From positions 124,001-188,000 of the forward strand of contig CALUXE010000003.1 in the NCBI GenBank assembly GCA_944324675.1: a DNA stretch of 64,000 nt, written 5' to 3'. The DNA comes from an uncultured Elusimicrobiales bacterium. GTDB taxonomy: Bacteria > Elusimicrobiota > Elusimicrobia > Elusimicrobiales > Elusimicrobiaceae. The notes beneath the pieces were generated by a model. That model did no database searches. It saw only the letters and a program-made list of their open reading frames with translations, and was not told where the DNA came from. Of this stretch, positions 45,492 through 53,461 are shown piece by piece; position 1 is the stretch's first letter; every line of letters begins with the position of its first letter. Made by a program: the position numbers and the translations under genes.

Positions 45492-45862
45492 AGAACATCT
45501 TTTTTATTTTATTTTTCTCGGGTTTTTTATGCGCCTGCGCGCATAGCGGCGGTGCTGCTGGGAACGAGAATTTTCGTTTCAGACATTATGGCTCCGCTTA
45601 TCGAGATCTCGCGGCGCGCTCTCTGCTTGAAACGCTTGGCGAAGCGGGATTCGCTTTGGAAAAACCCGAAAGCGAAGATCTTTTTGCCAAAGGCATTTCT
45701 CAAGACGGGAAAACCGAGATTGTGGTCTTTATGACGGAACGGCCGAAAGAAGTGCTTTTTGAGCTTTCTTTCTATTACAAGGGCGGGGCGGTAAGGAAAG
45801 CTAAGCCGTATGACGATCTTTTTGCCGATATGGAAGAACGCATCTTCTCTTACGGGAGATAG
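45488..45862 (+). CDS. Small lipoprotein, function unknown (second of pair)
   Basis: 124 residues. Signal peptide MKNIFFILFFSGFLCAC with lipobox LCAC before Ala. The mature part (SAYRDLAARSLLETLGEAGFALEKPES, then EIVVFMTERPKEVLFELSFYY) has a similar helix-then-strands order to the preceding lipoprotein, so they may be distant paralogs. No known domain. Translationally coupled to the gene before it. Confidence 0.75.
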   Translation: MKNIFFILFFSGFLCACAHSGGAAGNENFRFRHYGSAYRDLAARSLLETLGEAGFALEKPESEDLFAKGISQDGKTEIVVFMTERPKEVLFELSFYYKGGAVRKAKPYDDLFADMEERIFSYGR

Positions 45863-45977
45863 TAATGTAAGCTTTTATCTTCTTGTTTTTTCAAAGCGAT
45901 AAGGCTATATAATATGTACTATATATTTGATAAAAGGTAAAATATAAATAATATGGAGTTTTTAGCGGAATAGGAAT

Positions 45978-47369
45978 ATGCAGGCCAACAATTTTTTAGA
46001 TAGGGTTAAAATATACGTAAAAGCGGGCAAAGGCGGGGACGGCTGTCTTTCGTTTAGGCGCGAGAAGTTTATAGAATTCGGCGGGCCCAACGGGGGCAAC
46101 GGCGGGCGCGGCGGAGACGTCTATTTACAGGCCGAACCCAACCTTACCACTTTGCAGGAGCTTGCCTATAATCCGCATATAGAGGCGGGCAACGGCGCCA
46201 AAGGCGGCACTTACAATAAGACGGGCGAGGACGCGGAAGATAAAATAATACTTGTCCCGCTTGGTACGGTAGTAAAGCAGGAGGGCAATATAATAGCGGA
46301 TTTGACTTTGCCCGGCCAAAGGGCGCTGGTAGCGCGCGGCGGGCGCGGCGGCCGCGGCAATCAAAGCTTTAAGACCAGAAACAACACCGCCCCGCGCATA
46401 GCCGAAAACGGCCAGCCCGGAGAAGAGGTAACCCTTATATTGGAACTTAAAGTATTGGCCGACGTCGGTTTGGTGGGTTTCCCCAATGCCGGCAAAAGCA
46501 CGTTTTTAAGCGCGGTATCGGCCGCGCGGCCGAAAGTGGCAGATTACCCTTTTACCACTTTAAACCCGAATTTGGGGATATGTACGCATAAGGGCAAGAG
46601 TTTTATAGTGGCCGATATCCCCGGCATAATAGAAGGGGCGAGCGAGGGCAAAGGCTTGGGTCATCAGTTCCTTAAGCATATAGAGCGCACAAGGGTATTG
46701 GTGCATATGATAGATCCGCAGGGTTTTGAAGATATGGACGCTTTGAAATCGGTCAAGGTGATAGAGGGCGAACTTAAAAATTTCAGCAAGGAGCTGTCCA
46801 AAAAGCCCAGGATACTCGTCGTAAACAAAGCGGATTTGCCCGATGCCAAAGAAGTTTTTGAGAAGATAAAAAAGAAATACGCCAAATATCCTGTCTTTTT
46901 GATTTCGGCTGCGGCGGGAACGGGGGTAAACAAGGTATTGGACGAGGTAATAAAAACTTTGGCAAAGAACCCGATAGCCGCGCCGAAAGAAGTAAAGACG
47001 GGCGGCCCTGTAATCCACTCGGTGGAGCCTATGTTCAGGATAACCAGGCTAGATGAAGAGCGGGTGCAAATAAGCGGCAAGAAGATAGAGGAATTTATTT
47101 CTATGACGAACTTCTCTCAGCCGGAGGCGGTGCAAAGGCTTAGGGGGATTTTCAAGAAGGTTGGTCTTGAGAAAGCCTTGCTTAAAGAAGGCGTAACGGA
47201 CGGCAGCGTGATAGTTGCCTGCGGGCGCGAATTTGAATGGAACGGCAGCGAGGTAGACGAGGAAGTTTCCGCCCTGCCCGATAGAATAGGCGGATACAAA
47301 CGGCGCGAAACCAAGGCCGAGCGTCTTGCCAAGCGCAAAGCGCGGCGCTCCGCCAAAGAAGGTTTATAA
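45978..47369 (+). CDS. obgE: GTPase Obg (CgtA)
   Basis: Ribosome-assembly and stress GTPase. The N-terminal Obg fold is Gly-rich (AGKGGDGCLSFRREKF, GPNGGNGGRGG). The G domain has G1 GFPNAGKSTF, the PFTTL switch, G3 DIPGIIEGAS and G4 NKADLP. A C-terminal OCT domain and a basic Arg/Lys tail follow; 463 residues. A TATAAT at 45908-45913 is a likely promoter. ATAGGA precedes the ATG. Confidence 0.97.
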   Translation: MQANNFLDRVKIYVKAGKGGDGCLSFRREKFIEFGGPNGGNGGRGGDVYLQAEPNLTTLQELAYNPHIEAGNGAKGGTYNKTGEDAEDKIILVPLGTVVKQEGNIIADLTLPGQRALVARGGRGGRGNQSFKTRNNTAPRIAENGQPGEEVTLILELKVLADVGLVGFPNAGKSTFLSAVSAARPKVADYPFTTLNPNLGICTHKGKSFIVADIPGIIEGASEGKGLGHQFLKHIERTRVLVHMIDPQGFEDMDALKSVKVIEGELKNFSKELSKKPRILVVNKADLPDAKEVFEKIKKKYAKYPVFLISAAAGTGVNKVLDEVIKTLAKNPIAAPKEVKTGGPVIHSVEPMFRITRLDEERVQISGKKIEEFISMTNFSQPEAVQRLRGIFKKVGLEKALLKEGVTDGSVIVACGREFEWNGSEVDEEVSALPDRIGGYKRRETKAERLAKRKARRSAKEGL

Positions 47370-47379
47370 GGGGGGATAT

Positions 47380-47856
47380 ATGGAATTGGCCGAGAAGGCT
47401 TTAAAACATTATTTTGATTTTAAGGGGCGCGCCGGAATAAGGGAATTTATTTTGGCGCATATAATGATAGCGCTTGTAAATGTATGTTTGCTTGCGGTAT
47501 TATTGGGTATTATCTTTGTAATAAATCTTATAGTTACGCAAATAGGAGGGCTTAGAGCCTCTTACGCCTTTTTGGATTCCGCCCAAATATTTATGAGTAT
47601 AATAATGGTATTTTCGATAGGGCTGGGCATAGCGGCGATAGATTCCCGCAGACTGCACGATTTAAATTTAAGTTCCTGGTGGCTGGTCGGCGCGGTGGCG
47701 CTGCTGGTCGCCTTAAACATATACGGCTTTTTTACTTTCGCGACTTATTTGCATCTTTTCTTTATAATCGTATTGCTCTTCCCCGCGGACAAACGGGCCA
47801 ACAGATACGGCCCCGCGCGCGTTTCGGTGCTTAGGGAAGAGGACGAAGACTTATAA
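47380..47856 (+). CDS. DUF805 membrane protein
   Basis: 158 residues. DUF805 features: YFDFKGRAGIREFIL at the N-terminus, about four membrane helices, DSRRLHDLNLSSWW and NRYGP near the end. An inner-membrane protein of unknown function. Start choice: the frame is open through the end of obgE, but the ATG at 47380 has AGGGGGGAT directly upstream and gives the family N-terminus. Probably co-transcribed with obgE. Confidence 0.85.
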   Translation: MELAEKALKHYFDFKGRAGIREFILAHIMIALVNVCLLAVLLGIIFVINLIVTQIGGLRASYAFLDSAQIFMSIIMVFSIGLGIAAIDSRRLHDLNLSSWWLVGAVALLVALNIYGFFTFATYLHLFFIIVLLFPADKRANRYGPARVSVLREEDEDL

Positions 47857-47858
47857 TC

Positions 47859-48287
47859 TTATAAGAACAAACTTACTATTTTTTCGGCTTTGGCGTTCAT
47901 AGCGTTTCTAAGCTTAGGGGTATTGTCTTGGTATCCTACCAGGTGCAGGGTTCCGTGCGCGGCGAGAACGGCGGTTTCAAACAGGGCGCCGTGGCCTTGC
48001 TCTTGGGCCTGCCTTTTTGCCTGCTCGACACAGACGAATACGTCGCCAAAGGCGCCGCCTATCTTCTTGTCGTAGGGATAATTGAATGATATAACGTCCG
48101 TCACATAATCGTGGCCGATATATTCGCGGTTCATTTTATGTATTTCGGCCTCGCCTACAAAAACGATATTTACTTCGCCTTTAAAGTTCGCCGCCTTGCC
48201 CAAGGCTTTTAGAACAATGTTTTTGTAGACGGAAGTTTTCCTGTAATATTTTGGTATCTGCGGCCGATAGAAGATGTTTACTTGCAT
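47859..48287 (-). CDS. ybeY: Endoribonuclease YbeY
   Basis: rRNA maturation and quality-control metal protein. 142 residues. The metal site HGTLHLVGYQD has the first two histidines, but the third is replaced (usual HGLLHLLGYDH), leaving Asp at that position. A similar change is known to me from some Bacteroidetes YbeY, so it may still bind metal. VTDVISFNYP is also typical. Start choice: ATG at 48287 follows GGGAGA; the frame opens four codons earlier. It overlaps phoH by 10 bp. Confidence 0.9.
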   Translation of the reverse strand: MQVNIFYRPQIPKYYRKTSVYKNIVLKALGKAANFKGEVNIVFVGEAEIHKMNREYIGHDYVTDVISFNYPYDKKIGGAFGDVFVCVEQAKRQAQEQGHGALFETAVLAAHGTLHLVGYQDNTPKLRNAMNAKAEKIVSLFL

Positions 48288-49213
48288 TTTTTCTCCCATT
48301 TGTCGTAGGCTTGTATAATGTCTTTTACCAGCGGGTGGCGGACAATATCCTCGTTTTCAAACTCGAAGAACCCTATCTGCGGCACTTTGCCCAATATTTT
48401 TTTTACGCTTAAAAGCCCGCTTTGTTTGGAATTGGGTAAATCTATTTGCGTTATGTCGCCCGTAACTATTATCTTGGAGTTAAGGCCCATACGGGTAAGG
48501 AACATTTTCATCTGTTCGGGCTGGGTGTTTTGGGCTTCGTCCAAAATGATAAAAGCGTTTTCTAGCGTGCGGCCCCTCATATAGGCAAGGGGCACTATTT
48601 CTATTACGTTGGCGTAGCGAAGCGCGTTAAATTTTTCCGCGCCGAGCATAGCCTGGAAGGCGTCATATACCGGCCGCAAATAAGGGTCTACTTTCTCGTT
48701 TATGTCGCCGGGCAGAAAGCCGAGTTTTTCGCCCGCTTCCACTATGGGGCGGGTAACGACTATTTTGCCTATCATGCCAAGCTGCAGCGCCCTAAGCGCG
48801 CAAGCGGCGGCAAGGAAAGTTTTGCCCGTACCCGCAGGGCCCGTGCAGATGATAAGGTCCCGCTCCCAAATCAGTTTGACGTATTCATTCTGGTTTAATG
48901 TGCGCGGCTTTATAGGGGAGGCGTGAGCGGGACGGAAAACCACTCCGTCCGCGAAAGGCACTTTTTGGGAAGCGGAGGCATTAGGGGCGGGCGGCACTCT
49001 GAGCAAGTCCAAATTTTTTTGTATTTTTGAATAAGCCTTATCCACGCGGGAGTGTATCCCGCTGATAGAGAGTTCCGCCCCGCCGTCTTCGTCGGTGTGT
49101 TTCACGTTGAGGGCTATTTTAAATTCCTTCTCCAAGGCGCGGAGATTTCTGTCCTGTATGCCGAGTACGGCGTAAATTTCGTCTTTGTTTAGGAGCTTTA
49201 TTTTCTTTATCAC
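48278..49213 (-). CDS. phoH: PhoH-family ATPase (YbeZ-like)
   Basis: 311 residues. An N-terminal KH-like region is followed by the PhoH ATPase domain: Walker A TGPAGTGKTFLAAACAL, RPIVEAGEKLGFLPGD, Walker B FIILDEAQNT and GDITQID. Usually paired with YbeY, as here, in ribosome and RNA metabolism. Start choice: the frame is open into glgC to 49378. A GTG at 49213 overlaps the glgC stop (GTGA), gives the normal family length and is preceded by GGAAGGA. Confidence 0.9.
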   Translation of the reverse strand: MIKKIKLLNKDEIYAVLGIQDRNLRALEKEFKIALNVKHTDEDGGAELSISGIHSRVDKAYSKIQKNLDLLRVPPAPNASASQKVPFADGVVFRPAHASPIKPRTLNQNEYVKLIWERDLIICTGPAGTGKTFLAAACALRALQLGMIGKIVVTRPIVEAGEKLGFLPGDINEKVDPYLRPVYDAFQAMLGAEKFNALRYANVIEIVPLAYMRGRTLENAFIILDEAQNTQPEQMKMFLTRMGLNSKIIVTGDITQIDLPNSKQSGLLSVKKILGKVPQIGFFEFENEDIVRHPLVKDIIQAYDKWEKKCK

Positions 49214-50421
49214 AGAAATTTCGTCCTTCCGCGCGGTATTACCACAATGCCCGAAGGATCGATATAGTAATTTTGGATATCGTCCTCGTGGTTTATGCCG
49301 ATTTTGCTGCCCGCGGGTATATTGTTGAAGCGGTCCATAATGGTCTTTTTGATATGGCAGTTTTTGCCTATCACGCAAGAGTCCATTATGACGCTGTCCT
49401 CAATTACCGCGCCGTCCATTACCACCACATTGCTGGCCAGGACGCTGTTTTTGATTAATGTTTTTGGGTGAATGACGCAGCCGTTGCTCAGCATACTGTT
49501 TTCCACCGCGCCGCCCAAATAAGCCGTAGGCGGAAGGTTATGGACGGAGGTGTTTATGGGCCAATGAGGGTTATTTAAATCAAATTTCGGTTTTTCGCCC
49601 AACAGATCCATATTGGCCTGCCAATACGCTTCTATGGTGCCGACGTCGCGCCAATAGCCTTGCTCCTCGTAGGGCCTTAACCCGGCGAGTTTATCGGACG
49701 GGAAATCATAGGCAAAGGTCCTGTGTGTTTTAAGTATAACGGGGATAATATTCTTGCCGAAGTCCAAAGAGGGAATATCGCAGTATTTTTGCTGAAGGAT
49801 TTTCAGCAGGACATTTTTGTCAAAGATATAATTGCCCATGGATATATATGCGCTTTTAGATTTGCCGGGTATGGGATGGGGGTTTGGGGGTTTTTCCTCG
49901 AAGTTGACAATTCTGTTATTGTCGTCTACCGCCATAACGCCGAAGGAAGAGGCTTCTTTAAGCGGGACCACGTTTGCCGCGACGGTAACATCGGCTTTGT
50001 TTTTGATGTGGAAATCTATCATTTTGGAAATATCCATTCTGTAAATGTGGTCCGCGCCGAAGATTACCACCAAATCGGGGTTAAAGTCGTTAATCAGGCT
50101 GATGTTTTGGCGGATGGAATCGGCGGTGCCTCTGTACCAATGTTCGCCCAGTCGCATTTGGGGTGGCACGACGGTAAGGAAGTGGTCCCTGCTGATGCCT
50201 TGCGTGGGCCAGCTTGTCCTTAGATATTCTATAAGCGATTGCGATAAATACTGCACCAATATATAGGAAGAAAATATGTTTGAGTTGACGAAGTTGGACA
50301 GCACAAAGTCTATAATTCTGTATTTCCCGCCGAAAGGGACCGCCGGTTTAGATCTTTCTTTTGTCAGGGGGAAAAGCCTTTCTCCTTTTCCGCCGGCCAT
50401 AATCATACCCAATACTCTCAT
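49210..50421 (-). CDS. glgC: Glucose-1-phosphate adenylyltransferase
   Basis: Makes ADP-glucose for glycogen synthesis. 403 residues. The nucleotidyltransferase start is MAGGKGERLFPLTKERSKPAVPFGGKYRIIDF, cut here as MAGGKGERL and KPAVPFGGKYRIIDF. VIFGADHIYRMD and a C-terminal left-handed helix follow. No glgA or glgB in the window. AAGGAG precedes the ATG. It overlaps phoH by a GTGA junction, an odd partner for glycogen metabolism. Confidence 0.95.
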   Translation of the reverse strand: MRVLGMIMAGGKGERLFPLTKERSKPAVPFGGKYRIIDFVLSNFVNSNIFSSYILVQYLSQSLIEYLRTSWPTQGISRDHFLTVVPPQMRLGEHWYRGTADSIRQNISLINDFNPDLVVIFGADHIYRMDISKMIDFHIKNKADVTVAANVVPLKEASSFGVMAVDDNNRIVNFEEKPPNPHPIPGKSKSAYISMGNYIFDKNVLLKILQQKYCDIPSLDFGKNIIPVILKTHRTFAYDFPSDKLAGLRPYEEQGYWRDVGTIEAYWQANMDLLGEKPKFDLNNPHWPINTSVHNLPPTAYLGGAVENSMLSNGCVIHPKTLIKNSVLASNVVVMDGAVIEDSVIMDSCVIGKNCHIKKTIMDRFNNIPAGSKIGINHEDDIQNYYIDPSGIVVIPRGRTKFL

Positions 50422-50451
50422 AAAATCTCCTTAAAAAGCCTTATGGGGCTT

Positions 50452-51144
50452 TTATTTTTTATGTAAAAGTTCAAAAGCGGCCCAAGTCCAGGGCAGTTTT
50501 TGTTTAAAAATCTTTTCTATGGCTTGCGCGTATACGCGTATTTCGTATTGGGCGTGGCCGTCGGCCCTGAGTGAAAGGAAGTTAAGCAGGCTTCTGGCGT
50601 TGACGGTCCAATAGAACTGCGTATACTGGCTTACCGGCAGAAGACCGCGGGCCATTTCTCTGGCGACGCCCGCGTTTAATAACTTCTGATAGGCTTGATA
50701 AGAGGCTTCAATGCTGTCTGCATATATTTTTAAAAGGGTTGCGTTGTCCAAGTCCTTGCTGGATATGGAACCTTGTTTGTTGTGGGTGTCCTGGACTCGG
50801 AATTCAGTCGGTATATAAAATTCGTCTTTGACTTCGGTATACCTTGCGCTGACTTCGTTGTAAGAGGCCATTCTGTGCCTCATCCATTGCCTTGCTACGA
50901 AAATCGGGCATTTTATGTGAAATTGAAACGTGCAGTGCTCAAACGGCGAAAGATGTTGATGCTCCATAAGATATTTTATTAAGGCTTTATCCTTTTCCTC
51001 GCCTTTGCTTACTCCGCCGAAGGATACTCTCGCGGCGTTTACGGTTCTTAGATCGCTGCCCATGAAATCTATCAATTTGACGAAACCGTGGTCCAGAAGA
51101 TGGACTATTTCCTCCTGTTCGGTTTGCGGGTAAGTTGTATTCAT
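50452..51144 (-). CDS. thyX: Flavin-dependent thymidylate synthase ThyX
   Basis: Methylates dUMP to dTMP using FAD and methylenetetrahydrofolate. The ThyX signature RHR-x7-S is R89-H-R91 to S99 in RHRMASYNEVS. 230 residues. ThyX differs from ThyA by not using folate as reductant. No thyA in this window. TCAGGAGAT precedes the ATG. Confidence 0.96.
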   Translation of the reverse strand: MNTTYPQTEQEEIVHLLDHGFVKLIDFMGSDLRTVNAARVSFGGVSKGEEKDKALIKYLMEHQHLSPFEHCTFQFHIKCPIFVARQWMRHRMASYNEVSARYTEVKDEFYIPTEFRVQDTHNKQGSISSKDLDNATLLKIYADSIEASYQAYQKLLNAGVAREMARGLLPVSQYTQFYWTVNARSLLNFLSLRADGHAQYEIRVYAQAIEKIFKQKLPWTWAAFELLHKK

Positions 51145-51211
51145 AAATATCTCCTGAAGTTAAAAAGTTAAATCTAAATTGTCTGCGGGTTATCCGCTTT
51201 AATTTAATATA

Positions 51212-52561
51212 TTAAAAATTATCCGCCGCGTAAACCGCCATAAATCCGCCCTCGGCGGTATCGTAAACGGCCGCCAGCGTGTTTTTAAACGGGCCGAAAT
51301 CGCCCTGCTTCATATCGTAAAGCGTGCCTTGCAGCGGCAGTACTTTATATTTGCCGAAATTGCTTCCCGTCCATTTAAGTATATAAATATTTGCCGAGGG
51401 ATTGGTTTTGTCCATATTATTTTGCGCGGCGGCCAAATAAGTGGCGCCGTCTTCCCCGCCGTTAAATATCGGCAGGGGCAGATAAAGGGCGTGTTCGGTT
51501 TTGTTAAATTCAAAGACATTGGGCGAAACGGAAAAATTAGCTCCGCCGTCGGACAGAGAGAAGTCTGTCGGCTCGCCAAGGCGCGTTCTTATCTTGCCGT
51601 CTTGGGTGATGTATATGGGAGTCAATATGCCGTCGCCTTCCAAATCCGCCATATTAAAGCCGAAGATGGTGTTCAAACCTTTTACCTCCAGAGGTTGGCC
51701 GGGTTGGTATGCGCCGTTTTCAAAAATCAATTTGGCGGGCGAGGTAAGATTATTTCTTTTACCCGTTTTTACCACTTTTTGCGTATAAAGCACTCTTGGC
51801 CTGTTGTAAGGCGCAAGGCCTTGGGTTAGTCCGTCGAAGACTTTTCCCTCTTTGAGTTCGCCGCCCTCCATTGAAAGGGGCAGCGTTTGGAAGGTATTGT
51901 CCAACGGGTTAAAAACGGTAGCAAACAGCGTCGCCTTTCCGGTATCGGGCAGCGGCGCGCAGTCTAGTGCGAGGATATTTTTTACCCGCGGGATTTTGTA
52001 AGACGCTTTTTCAAGAAGTTTTTTATTTTCCGAAAGCGAAAAGACTTTTATTTCATTGTCGCGCCCAAAGGATAGTACGGCTTCGTTTATATTGTCGCCG
52101 TTTATATCGCACAAAGCCGCTAATCTGGGCGCCTCTTTAAAAGCCGGGCTTTGCCAAAGCGGTTTTACGGCGTTTTGTTCGGGAAATTCGGCTTCTAAAA
52201 ATAAGATAGCCCCGTCTTCTTGTTTGCTTTTGTTTCTAAATTGCGCTTTTAAGCCGAGCACATCTATATTTTTATCCAGTTCGCCTACGGCGAAAAGGTC
52301 TTTGGCTCGGGCAACGGTGCCGTTTATTCTTTCGCCCTCTTCCCGGCCGAGCGACTTGCCCGTTTTGGGGTTGATTATTTCTTCACCGGGCAATATGATT
52401 TCAAACAAATCGCCGCCGCGGGGGAGCTTTTTGACTTCCGAGAGGTCAAAATAAACGGTTTTTCCTTCTTGTTTTATCACTTCGGCGCCTTGCGCGAAAA
52501 GTGGCGCGCCAAAAGCGAAAAACGCGAAAGCGGAAAGCAGAATTTTTAAGGGAGTTTTCAT
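51212..52561 (-). CDS. Secreted protein with FG-GAP/VCBS-like repeats
   Basis: 449 residues. Signal peptide MKTPLKILLSAFAFFAFGAPLFA. The N-terminal part (KTVYFDL, GGDLFEII) is a small beta domain. Further on, segments such as LAALCDINGDNINEAVLSFG and NMADLEGDGILTPIYIT are FG-GAP-like calcium-binding repeats, suggesting a beta-propeller. Exported; partner unknown. Start choice: ATG six bases after TAGAAT (52568-52573), no Shine-Dalgarno, hence probably leaderless. Divergent from nadK. Confidence 0.8.
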   Translation of the reverse strand: MKTPLKILLSAFAFFAFGAPLFAQGAEVIKQEGKTVYFDLSEVKKLPRGGDLFEIILPGEEIINPKTGKSLGREEGERINGTVARAKDLFAVGELDKNIDVLGLKAQFRNKSKQEDGAILFLEAEFPEQNAVKPLWQSPAFKEAPRLAALCDINGDNINEAVLSFGRDNEIKVFSLSENKKLLEKASYKIPRVKNILALDCAPLPDTGKATLFATVFNPLDNTFQTLPLSMEGGELKEGKVFDGLTQGLAPYNRPRVLYTQKVVKTGKRNNLTSPAKLIFENGAYQPGQPLEVKGLNTIFGFNMADLEGDGILTPIYITQDGKIRTRLGEPTDFSLSDGGANFSVSPNVFEFNKTEHALYLPLPIFNGGEDGATYLAAAQNNMDKTNPSANIYILKWTGSNFGKYKVLPLQGTLYDMKQGDFGPFKNTLAAVYDTAEGGFMAVYAADNF

Positions 52562-52567
52562 AAAATT

Positions 52568-52614
52568 ATTCTAGCTTATTTGTCTAATAAATAGGAAGAG
52601 TAATTTGCTAGAAT
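52568..52614. promoter_or_regulatory. Divergent -10 boxes between the FG-GAP protein and nadK
   Basis: TAGAAT on the minus strand (52568-52573), six bases before the ATG at 52561, and TGC-TAGAAT on the plus strand (hexamer 52609-52614), seven bases before the ATG at 52622. Neither gene has a Shine-Dalgarno. Confidence 0.55.
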
Positions 52615-52621
52615 TATGTAT

Positions 52622-53461
52622 ATGGAAATAAAGAAAGCGGCGATATTTTTTAATCCTTCGCGCGAAAGCTGCTCGGCGGCGGCTTCTATGCTGGCCGAAG
52701 CGGCGCAAAAAAGCGGGATAAATTATTATTTCGCCGATTATGCTTCATCGTTAGGGGACGTTAAACCCGATACCGATATTATATTTTCGGTCGGCGGGGA
52801 CGGAACTATTTTGAAAACGGCTCGCGCGGCGGCCAAAAGCAATATAAAGATTTTGGGCATAAACGCGGGGCATTTGGGGTTTTTGGCGGCGGCGGAGCGC
52901 GGGCTGGACTTCCTTAAACTTTTTGAAGATATAAAAAAAGACAGTTTCATTTCCCAAAGCCGTATGATGTTAAATTGCCGCGTATACAGGCAAGGGCGGG
53001 AAGTGTTTTGCGACTTGGCTTTAAACGAAGCCGCGGTGAGGGCTGTTTCGCCAAGAAGCGTCAAACTGAGCGCGCAATATTGTTCTCTACCCATAAAGGA
53101 ATATACGGGCGACGGACTTTTGGCGGCCACTCCTACGGGGTCGACCGCTTACAATTTGGCGGCGGGCGGGCCGATAGCCATGCCGGAACTTGACGTTTTT
53201 ATTTTAACGCCGATATGTCCGCATACTTTAAACCAGCGTCCTTTGCTGCTGCCGAGCGCGGGCGAGCTGCGCGTTAAGGTTATGTCGGAAAAGAGCCAAT
53301 CTGACGCGGCGCTCAGCTTGGACGGGCAAATAAACTTCCCTTTGGATTGCGGCGACGAAATATCGATAAAAAACTATGAGGGCGGAGTAAACATTTTATT
53401 TCCCAAGGGATACGATTTTTTTAATATATTGAGCATAAAGCTTAAGTGGGACAGCAGATAA
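52622..53461 (+). CDS. nadK: NAD kinase
   Basis: Phosphorylates NAD to NADP. The GGDGT motif is in FSVGGDGTILKTAR; LALNEAAVR and YTGDGLLAATPTGSTAYNLAAGGP follow. 279 residues. Start choice: ATG at 52622 (MEIKKAAIFF) lies seven bases after an extended -10 TAGAAT; an ATG two codons earlier would overlap that box. The stop overlaps the recN ATG (TAATG). Confidence 0.95.
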   Translation: MEIKKAAIFFNPSRESCSAAASMLAEAAQKSGINYYFADYASSLGDVKPDTDIIFSVGGDGTILKTARAAAKSNIKILGINAGHLGFLAAAERGLDFLKLFEDIKKDSFISQSRMMLNCRVYRQGREVFCDLALNEAAVRAVSPRSVKLSAQYCSLPIKEYTGDGLLAATPTGSTAYNLAAGGPIAMPELDVFILTPICPHTLNQRPLLLPSAGELRVKVMSEKSQSDAALSLDGQINFPLDCGDEISIKNYEGGVNILFPKGYDFFNILSIKLKWDSR

